This document shows positions 34,193 to 45,494 of a stretch of DNA of 64,000 bases, in pieces. The stretch is from Sophora flavescens (lineage: Eukaryota; Streptophyta; Magnoliopsida; Fabales; Fabaceae), in assembly GCA_030762895.1 (NCBI GenBank), contig CM061063.1, forward strand, positions 102,198,210-102,262,209. Reading direction: 5' to 3'. A program made the position numbers and the translations under genes. The notes under the pieces are model-generated. The model made no database searches. It was given only the letters and a program-made list of their open reading frames with translations, and had not been told where the DNA came from. How positions within the stretch are numbered: position 1 is the first letter of the stretch; each line of letters opens with the position of its first letter.

Positions 34193-35023
34193 GGGCTCGT
34201 TTGGTGGTCAGGATAGGGTAGAGGCGGATAGGATAAGAGAACATGATATGAATATGATAGGATATGAGCAGGATAAGCTGCTATCATATCCGACATTTGG
34301 TGTCCACCAGATAACCAACCAGACAGCATTATAATTTAAGTATGAATTTTAAATTTTTTGTTTTTATTCTAAATGTTTTCATTTTTTATTAGATTTTAGT
34401 TTTTTTTTATAATTTTAATTATTTAAAATTATATAAAAAGACAAAATTATCCTTGTAATAAAATTACATATAATTTTTAAAATTTTGTCTAACTAAAATT
34501 AATTTTTTATATTTTAAAATATTCATTTTTTGTTTTTACTTTACATATAGTTAAATTATTAGAATAATTTTTTATATTTTACAGTTTTTTAAAATAATAT
34601 AAAATAATAAAATTAGCATTGTTATAAAATAAAAATAAATTTTAAAATGAATTATTAATATTTTTATTATTTTAAATATTTTATATTTATTATACCTTTT
34701 TTGGTAACCATGTTAAATTTTATTATACTTTAAATTATTATTTTATTATACTTTAATTATTTTATATATTATATATTTTTATATTTTATTATACTTTAAA
34801 TCACCATATCCTAGTTGTTACCAGAAAAAAAAATACATTATCCTATCCTGTTGAGTGCTAACCCAACCCTCTCATCAGGATAAAATTTTAACTAGATGGA
34901 CATGATAGGATAAGTGGCAGGACTGTCTTATCCTATCCCGCTGGCTCACCAAACAACAGTTTCATACAGGATATGATAACTTATCCTATCATATCTCTCT
35001 TATCCTGACTACCAAACGGGTCC
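34193..35023 (+). mobile_element. PIF/Harbinger-like MITE, copy 1 (831 bp)
   Basis: Terminal inverted repeats: left GGGCTCGTTTGGTGGTCAGG and, read inwards from the right, GGACCCGTTTGGTAGTCAGG. The element is flanked by the 3-bp direct repeat TTA (34190-34192 and 35024-35026). A TTA target duplication with GGNCNCGTTTGG ends is characteristic of PIF/Harbinger (Tourist-type) elements. The interior is extremely AT-rich with no transposase. Inside each end lie further GATAGGATA/TATCCTATC repeats in inverted orientation. Confidence 0.85.
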
Positions 35024-35026
35024 TTA

Positions 35027-35219
35027 AGGTCTAAGGACATATGTTGGTTAAGATTTGCTATGTATTCTGTTGTACACCTATTTTAGATGGTCATATAGGT
35101 TTTATCCGGTGTATGCCTCTTAATACTGCGATGACTATTATCTAATCTTAATGTATCTTGTATATCGATTCGAGTACTTTTTGTACTCCTTTTCAATAAA
35201 ATTTTGCTTAGTAAAAAAA
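35027..35219 (+). mobile_element. LINE 3' tail inside the duplicated segment, copy 1
   Basis: Non-coding 3' UTR-like stretch ending GAGTACtttttGTACTCC, TTTTCAATAAAATTTTGC and a run of A (to 35219). The GAGTAC/GTACTC inverted repeat and the A tail resemble the LINE tail at 30860-30905. It begins right at the target site of the MITE, so the MITE may have inserted into this LINE. Confidence 0.6.
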
Positions 35220-36192
35220 AATTATTTATTTTCTCCCTATTAAGATTACGAACATTATGAAATTGTTAATACTCTTAAAGTTGTCCTTGCCTTGTTTGTG
35301 GAAATATTATTTTTCCTGTCATCATAGCATGGTGTATCCCAGTAGTTGTTAGGGGTGTAACGAGATTTGTTTGTATCCGATTTGGGGTGATTTAGAATCT
35401 TATATGATTAAATTTGATCGGGTCAAATTGGATCATTAGATTTTACGAAAAATTCTATGAATTCGAACTCAACCAATCCGATCAAAATCAGGTTAGTTCG
35501 GATCATATCATCAGATTACCCAATTTCTCATTTACTTTATTTTAATCTTGAAAACAAGTAAATTTTATTTTTTAAAAAAGTAAGAAATTAAGGTTATTTA
35601 ATATATTAATTTTAGAAAATAAGATAATAATATATTAATTGTGCCAATAAAAAATATTGTTATAATAAAATTAATAATATATATATTTTTAAAGCGCTCG
35701 GCTTGGTTCAGATTGGATCGATTCCTATTTTCAGGATTTGATGTCTGAATTGATTGCCATCAAATTCAACATTTAAAATCTGATCTGATCCAATTCGACA
35801 GACCGATCCTTCACCAAAAAAATAATAATATTTTGACGGATTAATCCAAATCATCAAAAACGATTTGGATCCACGGATTCACGCATTAGATTAGATTTGC
35901 TTACTCCCCTCATTCTTGTTAGTCTAAAGTCCCAACTGTCATGTGAATGTGGTAACAAAATCCATAAAATAATAGATGAGTTACAGAATTGACTAGTGAA
36001 ATAAATATTGAACATGTTATGACAACTAGTCAAATAACTCGAATAAATAATTAGTTACCAAAGATATTGATATTGTTCATATCTTGTATCTTGTTATGAT
36101 AGCGATTATGTTTATTCGATATTCTTTGCACCCCAAATGTAATGTTATAAATGTCGTGTTTGATGTAAGTGTAGTATGGATATGTCATATTA

Positions 36193-37131
36193 ATTTTTTA
36201 TTAAGAAGTAAAAAAACACAAACTAGAAAATCACACAAGGAGTACTACACCTCATAGCATCCTCCAATTAAAAGGCATAAACCCAGAGAAGGAGGAGCTC
36301 TATCTAAAATAGTCCATTGAAATAACCCCAAATGACCCAAATTTACAGGAATATCAGCACAACGGTTTGCTTCCCGATAGACATGAACCATTGTAGTACT
36401 CCAACCAGAGATGTGAAGTAGAAGGATAACCACGGTGAGGAAAGGTTGAAGAAGATTATTTGACGTGAAACCTATTTGGACAAGGTTAACAATTACTTGG
36501 GAGTCCATTTCAAAGGTGATAGAAGGCAGTTGAAGATTTCGGGGAAGGCTAATAGCAAGTAACAGAGTCAATAACTTAGCCCAGATTGCACTCCATGCAC
36601 CTCCTTCCTGCTATGTTCTTGGTACCTAGGCTTTTGGACTTCTCTTATGATGGCCTCTACTTGATCAGAAATTCTATACTAAAGAGCATCACCAAGATAA
36701 GAGAAAACAAGAGAGTTTCGGTCCTTCCGAATGGTCCACACTATAACACCGAAAATAGTAGGCCAACTCCCATGCATTTACCCAATACCATTTGTAGAAA
36801 GATTCCAATTTAACCAGGCATGCAATCCTAAGCTAAAGAACTTACTCCACTAATCATGAGCAATGAAACGAGACCAGAACATCTTCACCTCATCACGGTC
36901 CCGCAAGGTATGCATGATGGTTTCTGATTGTTGTGTACATCAAGGGTCCTGAGTCATCCCTCTTATTTCTCTATCAGAATTTGTAAATAAACGTCCATGT
37001 GTTAACTCCCATAAGAATGACCGAGTACATTGGGGGCCCAGCCAACACCACACTTTCTGGAAACTAAGGTTTGTTTTCGAAGTATAGGTTGAGGGGATCG
37101 AAAAACTCAGATAAGCAGATCTAAGAGAAAA
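36193..37131 (-). pseudogene. LINE ORF2 C-terminal fragment (zinc-binding RT tail and RNase H)
   Basis: On the minus strand the zf-RVT region comes first (FSLRSAYLSF, then VWCWLGPQCTRSFLWELTHGR, LFTNSDREIRG). A degenerate linker with stops follows, then an RNase H-like domain of the RVT_3 type (ITFEMDSQVIVNL ... VHVYREANRCADIPVNLG; 36571-36245). This order is standard for plant L1-like LINEs. Several stops and frameshifts are visible. The 5' side ends exactly where the CACTA terminus begins at 37132. Confidence 0.85.
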
Positions 37132-38165
37132 CACTAGTGCAGGACTTTTAACTTTGGTTTTTAACGTTGGTTGTTTATCAACATATTACAGTAGACGTTA
37201 AAGTATTTTAACGTCTCTTAGATAAATAATCGACGTTAAATTTATTTATTTTTTAATTATGGTTATTCATTATATCCCTTTCCCAGCTCCATGTATAGTT
37301 CTACACACACTCATACAAGTCCATAATACAAAATATGAAGAATTTGCACAGAATACAGATTTTGCACAGAATCTACACACACCCTAACAAATCCAGAATA
37401 CATAATTTGCACAGATTTTAACTCATGCAAAATTTGCATTCCAATTTAGAATTTGTCACAATACAGAATGTCTTAAAAATTCAAAAATCTATACTAGCTA
37501 GTCCACTTTTATTCATAATTTAATTCTATACATGAAGAAATCTATAACCTAACAAGTCCAGTATGTATATATATATATACAAAACTACTCAATATCTTCC
37601 AAGTATGTAGGAGCTATATTTTCTACTCTTTTCTCTCCAGCATACTTAAAAAAGAAGGTTGCAAAGTGCACCCTCAGATCTCCAAATTCCTCTTTAGTCA
37701 GATGAGACTGATCGCTGAAAGACTGCACAGGTTCAAATAAACTCAACATTAAATTAAGTCATTACCAAAAACAAAATATAATTAATTAACTTGTTAAATT
37801 AATTACCTTCTTCCATCTATCGGTAATAGACGCGGAGACAATGTTCAACATATGTAACATCACATAATATGCACACAACCACCCATCTTGTTTTCTACGA
37901 GACTACAAATGAATATGAAATTTAATGTCAATGAAATGTATATATAGTAATTATAATAATAATTACTATTTAATAAACTACTTACCTTGAGGATAATCCA
38001 ATCAAGATTTGTTTTTGACTTTACAGTCCTATTTTCCCCCTTGGCACAAGAAATGCTATATGCCTTCATGGCTCTATGGTAAACAAAATTCTTGTCAATT
38101 ATATTTTCATGTGTAATAAAATAAAAGCAAATGTTACAAATTAAATTAAATAAAAGTTTATGTAC
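37132..38165 (+). mobile_element. CACTA (En/Spm) transposon end, truncated
   Basis: Begins with the CACTA-type terminus CACTAGTGCAGGACTTTTAA at 37132, followed by subterminal repeats rich in AACGT (for example TTTAACGTTGG and TTTAACGTCT) and a C48-protease coding remnant on the minus strand. The other end is missing: the Tat LTR starts at 38166. The transposase was not seen. Confidence 0.75.
37585..38075 (-). pseudogene. Ulp1-like (C48) cysteine protease C-terminal exons of the CACTA element
   Basis: Three short exons can be read on the minus strand: about 38075-37986 (MKAYSISCAKGENRT ... LDWIILK), about 37902-37807 (SRRKQDGWLCAYYVMLHMLN) and 37722-37585 (SFSDQSHLTKEEFGDLRVHF and on to a stop). 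The W-L-C-A-Y-Y-V segment corresponds to the catalytic-cysteine region of C48 SUMO proteases, usually CGYYV. Such domains are captured by many plant CACTA elements. The catalytic His/Asp part is absent from the window, so this is a fragment. Exon limits are judged from splice-like sites and are approximate. Confidence 0.65.
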
Positions 38166-38802
38166 TGACCGAGGAGTAAAACCCGATCACCGAACTTGGA
38201 TACCCGATCCAATAAAGGTGGGAAGGATAAGATATTGATATTATCTTTAATGATCCTGATATTTTCTCAAATATCCTTATCCGGTTAGAAGAAAAAGATC
38301 CCTCAAATTAAGGTACGAAAGATAAGATATTATCTTTAATGATCCTGATATTATCTCAAATAACCTTATCCGGTTAGAAGAGATAAATCCCTCAAATTAA
38401 GGAAATCATATCTCAAAGAAGATTTAAGAGATAAAAGTTGATAAATCCATATCTCTTAAAGATATGGGGATCCTATTATAAAAAGAGGAGAGCCCAAGAG
38501 AGAGACTCACTTTTGAATAGAGCTAGGTGAATCTCCCTTAAGCGTATTAGAGGAACCAGCTTGACCAAGAGACTATTGAAGAGTCCTTGCTCGCTGGTAT
38601 TCATCAGATACAAGATTAAGGGATTGAGATCACCGTATGGCCAATGGTTGAACCAAGAACTACGTCTGGCTTTGATTCCCATTGGGATACGTAGGACCGG
38701 AATACAATATTCTGTCAACATAATCTAAAACAACCACTGTTCTTCACTCTCGATTAAACGTTCTCCCTCTCGATTCCGATAAGTCGGATCTTGGTAGGAA
38801 CA
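38166..38802 (+). mobile_element. 5' LTR of a Tat-lineage Ty3/gypsy element
   Basis: Starts TGACCGAGG at 38166, has a TATA box (ATTATAAAAAGAGG, about 38475) and ends GGTAGGAACA immediately before a Tat/Ogre-type primer site. A 95-bp tandem duplication lies in U3 (units starting at 38226 and 38321, GATAAGATATT...). The matching 3' LTR is not in the window. The short minus-strand open frames here are not genes. Confidence 0.8.
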
Positions 38803-38823
38803 TTTGGCGCCCACCGTGGGGCC
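38803..38823 (+). promoter_or_regulatory. Primer-binding site of the Tat element
   Basis: TTTGGCGCCCACCGTGGGGC follows the LTR end directly. TGGCGCCCACCGTGGGG is the characteristic primer site of the Tat/Ogre group, attributed to tRNA-Arg. Confidence 0.85.
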
Positions 38824-39014
38824 GAGGTGAAACTTTCCCCGTCCGTACCTCCAAACATCATTCTCTGTGTGAACTGCCCAACGCCATACTCGATGATCCA
38901 CTTTCTCCAGCAAATACAATGTTGTCGGCATCGAAGGCACACTTTGTTGTAATGATGCCTTCCTCTGGAGTTGGTTCTGTGATTCGGATTTTGGGCGTCA
39001 CATGCCCCGGCAAC

Positions 39015-39500
39015 CACAGCTCGGCCTCGGAGAGCTGAAGAAGATATCTTAGAGAGCTCGGCCACCACAGCTCGGCCTCGGAGAGCTGAATAAGATATCT
39101 TAGAGAGCTTGGCCACCACAGCTCGGCCTCGGAGAGCACAGCTCGGCCTCGGAGAGCTGAAGAAGATGTCTTAGAGAGCTCGGCCACAACAGCTCGGCCT
39201 TAGAGGGAGGAAGGTATCTTAGAGAGCTCGGTCACCACAGCTCGGCCTCGGAGAGCCGAATAAGATATCTTAGAGAGATCGGCCATCACAGCTCGGCCTC
39301 GGAAAGCTGAAGAAGATGTCTTAGAGAGCTCGGTCACCACAGCTCGACCTCGGAGAGCAGAAGAAGGTATCTTAGAGAGTTCGGCCACAACAGCTCGACC
39401 TCAGAGGAAAGAAGGTATCTTAGAGAGCTCGGCCACCATAGCTCGACCTCGGAGTAGAAGAAGGTACCTTAGAGAGCTCGACCATCACAAAGACATGTTC
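39015..39500 (+). repeat. 51-bp minisatellite in the Tat leader
   Basis: About nine units starting CACAGCTCGGCCTCGGAGAG (39015, 39066, 39117 and onwards) with a 51-bp period, some shortened. Because 51 is a multiple of three, the array is open in several frames and yields repetitive open frames on the minus strand; these are not genes. Confidence 0.9.
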
Positions 39501-39540
39501 GGTCTAGGAGAGCTCGGCCAAAGTAGCTTGAGAGAATGCC

Positions 39541-41400
39541 TAAATCGAGGCCGCGAAATGCTCGGGATGATATTGTTCTTTAAATCTAGTTTAATTCTAA
39601 TGTGATTTGATATGTTTTGCTCCACGCCTTTGATGTTGTGTTATGTAGCATCGTATCATATTATTTATATATTTGAGAAAAGTGATGTTCAGTGATACCA
39701 CTCCCGAGTCACAAAATTTACGATTACAAAGTGCTCGACCAAATGCCTCACTGCTGCCATTGACAGAGAGTGTAGGCTACAATTGATTAGGTAGATGCAT
39801 ATTGGAGCACACCAAGTGTTCGACAAAACTCTTAGGGAAGAAAAATTCATGTTTCTTATTGATATTATTAGAATAATTATTGTCATCTAGTAGTATAACT
39901 ATTAGATTCTTGACTAACATTGAAAAAATGGTTCCCACTAACTGTAATTCATTGATTTGACGTGATTGGTCAGTTTGAATTCACGATGAAATCAATCCAA
40001 GTAGTGGAGAAAACCTTAGTGGTCGAGTTTATCGCTCTCGGGCTAACAAGGAGAGGCCAAGTCTGATTTCATCAAGTCCATAATGGTCGAGCTTCTACGT
40101 ACTCGACATTCCATGGTCGAGTTTGTCCGAAAACGAGTTTATCAGTTTTACAAAATGGAAAAGTTCATTAAATGGGAGGTGTTGGAGGAATGTCAGAGAC
40201 TTGTGACACCATCCATAGTCTTAGCCTAGGAAGGAATGAGTAGATCACGGGAAAAGAAAAGTGAAAGTTCTTTCTATAAAGGTTCCCAAAGGTGACATCT
40301 CAAGGTCCGGGTGATATTGTTCTCTATCTTCCTCTCTTGATTAATGCATAATTAGAAGATGGAACATACGTGTGGCATAAAACCAATAATCAATAGGTCA
40401 TATTTAATAAAGTATCTAAGCTATTGGAATGATAGTATGCTAAAAATGAAGATTTTGGAATTCCCTTAAGGAAGTTTCTTCCACTTTAATGATATTAGAG
40501 GAGCCAGATTTATGCCATATATCCTTGCACAATATGTTAAAGGCAAAAAATGGGAAAATGCATGGGTAGATGACGTACACCGCTCCAACCTCAAAAACCA
40601 AATGAATGAGAAATGGTTTGATTTGGAAAAAAGTCAAATCTGATTGAAAAAACCTTATAGCTTATTAGCATGGTTATTTATAGCAAGTAGAAAAAAGGTC
40701 AAACTCTACTGGAATTTTGTGAAGATTTCTATAATTGACATCTCTTCCAATTGTCATAGTGATGGCCATGTGCTTAATTACTTGTTCATTTGTTGTCTTC
40801 TTTCATTGCTACTAAGAAATTTGAATTGACTATCATCTCAATGCCTGGAAGTTTCTTTGCATTTAAACGAGGACTAAAGCTTATAAATCGTGCTTAAATT
40901 TCTATGTTGAGCACTTCCTATTCCGAAGTACATAGATTGATAAATCATGCTCAATTATGTTTCATGCATAACACCAAAGAATTTGGTAATTAATGCATTG
41001 GAAATATTTGTGCACTTTATGAGCACCAAGGAGCATGATCAAATAATACAACATGTCCTTTGAGATGAGTATTCTGTCTACTACGCTTAAAGATAAATGA
41101 AGACAACAGGTCGAGCTCCGGCTCCCTTGAAAATAACAGGTCGTAGCTCCGTGCTTCCTCAAAGCTCACAGGTCGAGCTTTGCTCCCTTAAAAACTCACA
41201 AGTCAGCTCCCAGCTCCCAAAAAAATACCGGGTCGAGCCAAAACTCCCTCTCAAAATTTGACTAAGAGGAAGACGAGTCGGAGCTCCTCAAATTAAACCC
41301 ATAAAGGCCGAGTTAGACTCCCTCTATAAAAATCATAGAGATCGAGCTCAAGCTCCATTTAAATGGAATAGTGTGGAGGAGAACATCTCCCTTGGAAAAT
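39541..41400 (+). other. Tat element leader/internal DNA without gag or pol
   Basis: Non-coding, rich in GGTCGAG and GAGCTC words. 41101-41380 is a degenerate tandem array of the ACAGGTCGAGCTCC type. No gag, protease or RT motif was seen on either strand. It continues at 53151 after the Athila-A insertion, whose target duplication AAAAT (41396-41400 and 53151-53155) proves the two halves were once joined. Confidence 0.65.
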
Positions 41401-42728
41401 TGATGAGTGTGATTTCACCTCATATTTCCATGACATTTTGCATGCATTTTCGTATAGCTTAGGCTTATTTTATTTGATTATTAGTTAAATTTGCCTTGGA
41501 ACGAGTAAGGTGGTTTTGTGGTGCTTGTGTACAGGAAAAGAAGATTAAAATGCTCAGGATCAGTTGCGTTGGAGCTGGCACGAAGATGGGAGCTTGGAAA
41601 ACAAGAAAAAGGGGGCAAACAGAGCTGATCACGGCCAGGCCGTGATGCCCATCACGACCGTGACAGGACAATTGAGCCAGACCCCTTCTAGGCAGAATCT
41701 GTCACGGCCAGGCCGTGATGACCATCACGACCGTGACAGACCATTTATTGAAGCAGCGTGCAAGGCAGAAGCCATCACGGCCGTGATGCGCATTCCATGG
41801 ATCTCAAGCAACTGATTTAATCTGGTTTTTTTATTGGTTTAGGATTCAAACTGCCCAATCTTATAAATAGGACCTAGGGGCTCAAGTCTGGTACGGAACT
41901 TGGTTTGGGCTGTTTACTTTAGATAATTGAGAAATTCTCTTCTTCTCCTCCTCCTCTTCTCTTAGCGATTTTTCTGTTCATGTTATTTTAACCAAACTTG
42001 CTACAATCATGGCAAGGCTTGAGTAATAGTCTAGTTTCTAGGAATTGGGGCTATGCCCAGAACTTGTTTATGGTGATGTATTGATTTTGATTTCTTGTTA
42101 ATTCAGATTTGTTTTCGATTCGATCCCTATTGCTTTAATTACTCGCAAATTCGGTGGCCACTTGTTTGCGTGCCATAGATACACTAAGGACGAACCTAGG
42201 TGAACTTAGGTATCGGATCCATAGGAATCGAACTTAGGACTTAAATCACGAGAGTTAGAAGCGGTCCTTCGAGGATTCACGAATCGTCACAAAACTCAAG
42301 GGGTCCGATTTAAATTCAATTACCACGAGAGTAGGAATTGATTTAATCGGGCACGACTTTTGTAACCCGAGAGGGAGCATTAGCTAATTTAGGACATATT
42401 CGCCTTCAAAACAAATTTTGGTAATTAATAAGGAGATGAGTCGATTCAGTAACATAAACATTTTTGTGGTATCCCAATTCCTGGGAACCCATTTGAATTT
42501 GAAAACCCCCAATTTGAATTACTTTCTGTTTTGTTTAATTGCGAAATTAAAATTTGATTGCTACTTGATTCTGATTTTAAAAACCAAAACCTTTTCAAAA
42601 CCCTTTTTATAGAGTCCAGTTTAATTGATTTGATAATTAGTTGTGATTTGAGATCACGATCCCTGTGGGATCGATCTTTTTATAACTTGGCAACGAATCC
42701 GGTACACTTGCCGGAATTTATCACATCA
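41401..42728 (+). mobile_element. 5' LTR of Athila element A (1,328 bp)
   Basis: Starts TGATGAGTGTG and ends TTATCACATCA. TATA box CTTATAAATAGG at about 41859. It pairs with the 3' LTR at 51716-53150. By eye the last 730 bp of the two LTRs differ at about two dozen positions, roughly 3%, so the insertion is not recent. This LTR lacks about 107 bp of the palindrome array present in the other. Confidence 0.95.
41628..41795. repeat. Paired palindromes ATCACGGCC(A)GGCCGTGAT in the Athila-A 5' LTR
   Basis: Two clusters, each with TCACGGCCAGGCCGTGA (perfect around the central A) and a partner of the ATCACGACCGTGA type about 20-21 bp away centre to centre, plus a final CATCACGGCCGTGATG. The array ends about 75 bp upstream of the TATA box. 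Confidence 0.9.
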
Positions 42729-42730
42729 AG

Positions 42731-42752
42731 TTTTTGGCACCGTTGCTGGGGA
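42731..42752 (+). promoter_or_regulatory. Primer-binding site of Athila element A
   Basis: TTTTTGGCACCGTTGCTGGGGA, two bases after the LTR. It corresponds to the Athila tRNA-Asp site TGGCGCCGTTGCCGGGG with two C/G-to-T/A changes, consistent with methylation-driven decay of CpG sites. Confidence 0.85.
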
Positions 42753-42887
42753 CTGTGTTATCTTGAATTTCACTTTAATTTTTAAATTGATTTTTCTGGA
42801 CATTTTTTTATTTATTACTTATTTCTTTTTCTTTTTTTCTTTTTTTTAGAGTATCTATCTCTCTACCATAGGTATTTTTTCTCTTTT

Positions 42888-44297
42888 ATGCAAAGATCCC
42901 TAAGTCTTGGAAACCTTATTGAAGCCGACCTCGAGATCGAAAGGACCTTTCATAGACGTAGGAGACTACAAAGAGAGAGAGAGAGGTTGATTCCCATTCC
43001 ACTCATGGCGAATCTACCAGATACGAAGCAACTGAAGGACTATGCAGCCCCAAATGCTAGGGGTCTGCGAACTGGGATTGCAAGGCCGTAAATTGAGGCA
43101 GAAAACTACATTATACCGCCTCACTTAATTAGCATGATTAGGCAACATCAGTTTGGAGGATTACCCTCGGAGGACCCGACGGATCATGTGGAGACATTCT
43201 TGGAATTCACCGATGCGATAAGGATTCAAGGTGCCTCGATCGATGCTATACACCTGAGTTTATTCCCATCCTCTCTGACTGGAAAAGCGAAAGCTTGGTT
43301 GAAGCAAGTGCCTGCTAACATGTTGACAACTTGGGACCAACTAGAGCAAGCATTCTTGGAGAAATTCTTCCCTCCATCCAAGACTACTTACCTAAGGACT
43401 CATATCACCGGCTTCTTCCAAAAGGATGGAGAATGCTTATCTGAAGCTTGGGATCGCTACAAGGGATTGCTGGAGTCTTGCCCACATCATGGACTGGAAA
43501 AGTGGTTGTTAGTGCAGACCTTCTACAACGGATTGGATTATTCATCAAAGGTGTCACTTGACTCCGCAGCTGGTGGAGCCTTCATGAACAGACCCCTGAC
43601 TGAAGCATTCAACATCATTGAGAACGTGGCCACCAACTACCACCAATGGGGTTCAGAAAGAGGTAATAACCCGAAAAAGCTTTCGGGGGGTAAGTTCGAA
43701 ATAAATAGTACCGATCTGATTATGTCTAAATTCGACTCACTAAATAAAAGATTTGATAAGCTTGAAAAGGCTCATGCGAGTTCAATCGATGCTACTAATG
43801 TTGTTTGTGAGATTTGTGTAATGCAGGGAAATGACATAATGGAGTGCCCACATGGTGTCGCTTCTGAGTCCGGTGCTTCAGGAGAACAGGTGAACTCTTG
43901 TCACAATTTCTACGACACAAACCAGAAGCGAGCAAATTATGCTCCCCCAAATCCCTACAACCAGAGGAGGAATAGTCCTTACCTTTCCTACGGAAACTAC
44001 AACAACACGTTGAATCATGAATTCCAAGAAGGAAAAGGTAATAGGAAACCCGCATCGGGGTATCCTCAGGTACAAAAATCTAAACTCGAGCCTCTCGTGG
44101 AAAACTTTGTTGCTACTCAAACTAAGCAGAACGAAGAATTTAGGCAACAAGGTAGGGCAGTTAATGAGGCAATTAAAGAAATAACATCTAAGGTAGATAA
44201 CTTAGCCATCCATAACAAGATGTTAGAAACTCAAATTACCCAACAAGCTGGAAATTCGATGAGGCAACCGGGCAAGTTTCTGGACAACCTGAGGTGA
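42888..44297 (+). pseudogene. gag: Athila-A gag
   Basis: Long frame with an Athila gag core: HQFGGLPSEDPTDHVETFLEF, SLTGKAKAWLK, TTWDQLEQAFLEKFFPPSK, SEAWDRYKGLLESCPHHG, FYNGLDYSSK. A TAA at 43089-43091 interrupts the N-terminal part; upstream of it the frame continues as MANLPDTKQLKDY. A Cys/His region (CEICVMQGNDIMECPHG, about 43805-43860) may be a nucleocapsid-type zinc knuckle remnant. At about 44270 the frame shifts to the linker and protease frame. Gag would form the virus-like particle. Confidence 0.9.
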
Positions 44298-45494
44298 ACC
44301 CAAACAATGAACAATGTAAGGCCGTGAGTCTAAGGAGTGGTAAGAAACTTGAAAATCCTGAGGCTAAAGGGGAGAGCGATAACAAGAGTGTAGCTGAGGA
44401 GGAGGAACCTACTGAGACACAACCTTCAGGAGAGGAAGAGCCTAGTGAAAAAGTGTCTAAGTATGTCCCTCCACCACCTTACCAGCCTTCGATACCTTTT
44501 CCTCAAAGGTTGGCTAAGGCCAAGTTGGATAAGCAATTTGGAAAATTTCTAGAGGTCCTTAAGAAATTGTAGATTAATGTACCCTTCACTGAGGCATTAC
44601 AACAAATGCCGACATATGCTAAATTTCTTAAGGATATCTTGTCAAATAAGAGAAAGCTAGAGGACTATGAAACAGTGGCTTTAACTGAGGGGTGCAGTGC
44701 TCTAATTCAAAATAAATTGCCTCCTGAATTGAAAGATCCAGGTAGTTTCTCTATTCCATGCTTAATCGGCAACACTAGTTTTGATAAAAGCTCTTTGTGA
44801 TTTGGGGGCTAGTGTTAGTCTTATGCCACTCTCTGTTTGCAAGAAGTTGGAGATGGGTGAACTAAAACCCACAACAACCTCCCTTCAATTGGCGGATCGG
44901 TCCGTCAAATTCCCTATAGGCATCTTGGAGGATGTTCCTATTAGAGTGGGTAAATTTTTCATTCCTGCGGATTTTGTGGTACTTGAAATGGAAGAGGATT
45001 CCCAAATCCCCATTATTCTTGGTAGGCCTTTCTTGGCAACCGCAGGAGCCATTATTGATGTTAAAAATGAGAAATTAACCTTAATTGTGGGTGATGATAA
45101 AGTTGAATTTGATTTAGCTAAATCCATTAAACACCCTTCTTTTGAAGATTCCTGTTGCAGGATTGACTTAATGCACCAAGTGGTGAAATAAGAATCTATG
45201 CAAGCTTGTGTTGATGACCCATTGGAAATGTGTTTGATTGGTGGAGACTTAAACGCTCATGGAGGAGAAGTAAGGAATTACGCCCGCTTTCTGGAGGCTA
45301 GTCCAGAAATTCCTCCCAACAAAACAAAGAAAGAGAAACTTGATCTGACACCAGAGAAAAAGAATCTGAAAGATGAAGAAGCCCCTAAGGTAGAACTAAA
45401 ACCCCTTCCCTCCACATTGAGGTATGAATTTCTCGGTCCTAACTCTTCCTATCCGGTAATTGTGAATGCTAGCTTGATGATATTAAAGGCATAA
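44294..45494 (+). pseudogene. Athila-A linker and aspartic protease
   Basis: Acidic, Pro-rich linker (EEEEPTETQPSGEEE), then PFPQRLAKAKLDKQFGKF, an in-frame TAG at 44570-44572, and the block YAKFLKDILSNKRKLEDYE. A one-base insertion near 44785 shifts the frame just before the catalytic D-L-G-A-S (about 44800). The protease C-terminal motif ILGRPFLAT is at about 45017. A TAA at 45189-45191 and a frameshift near 45470 follow before reverse transcriptase. Confidence 0.88.

Larger units (their letters stand above)
33162..36180 (+). repeat. 3-kb direct duplication, copy 1
   Basis: Matches 61005-64000 in the same orientation from TTTTTTGCAGAGAA to the window end, with scattered substitutions and small indels. 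It includes a GAGA-rich segment (33162-34189), a MITE (34193-35023), a LINE tail (35027-35219) and a long AT-rich non-coding stretch. No gene. The match may extend beyond the window, since copy 2 is cut by the window edge. Confidence 0.92.

Noticed and set aside
38754..39388. Minus-strand open frames with repeated ALRGRAVVAELSK-like units.
   Set aside because: Translation of the 51-bp minisatellite in the Tat leader, antisense to the element.
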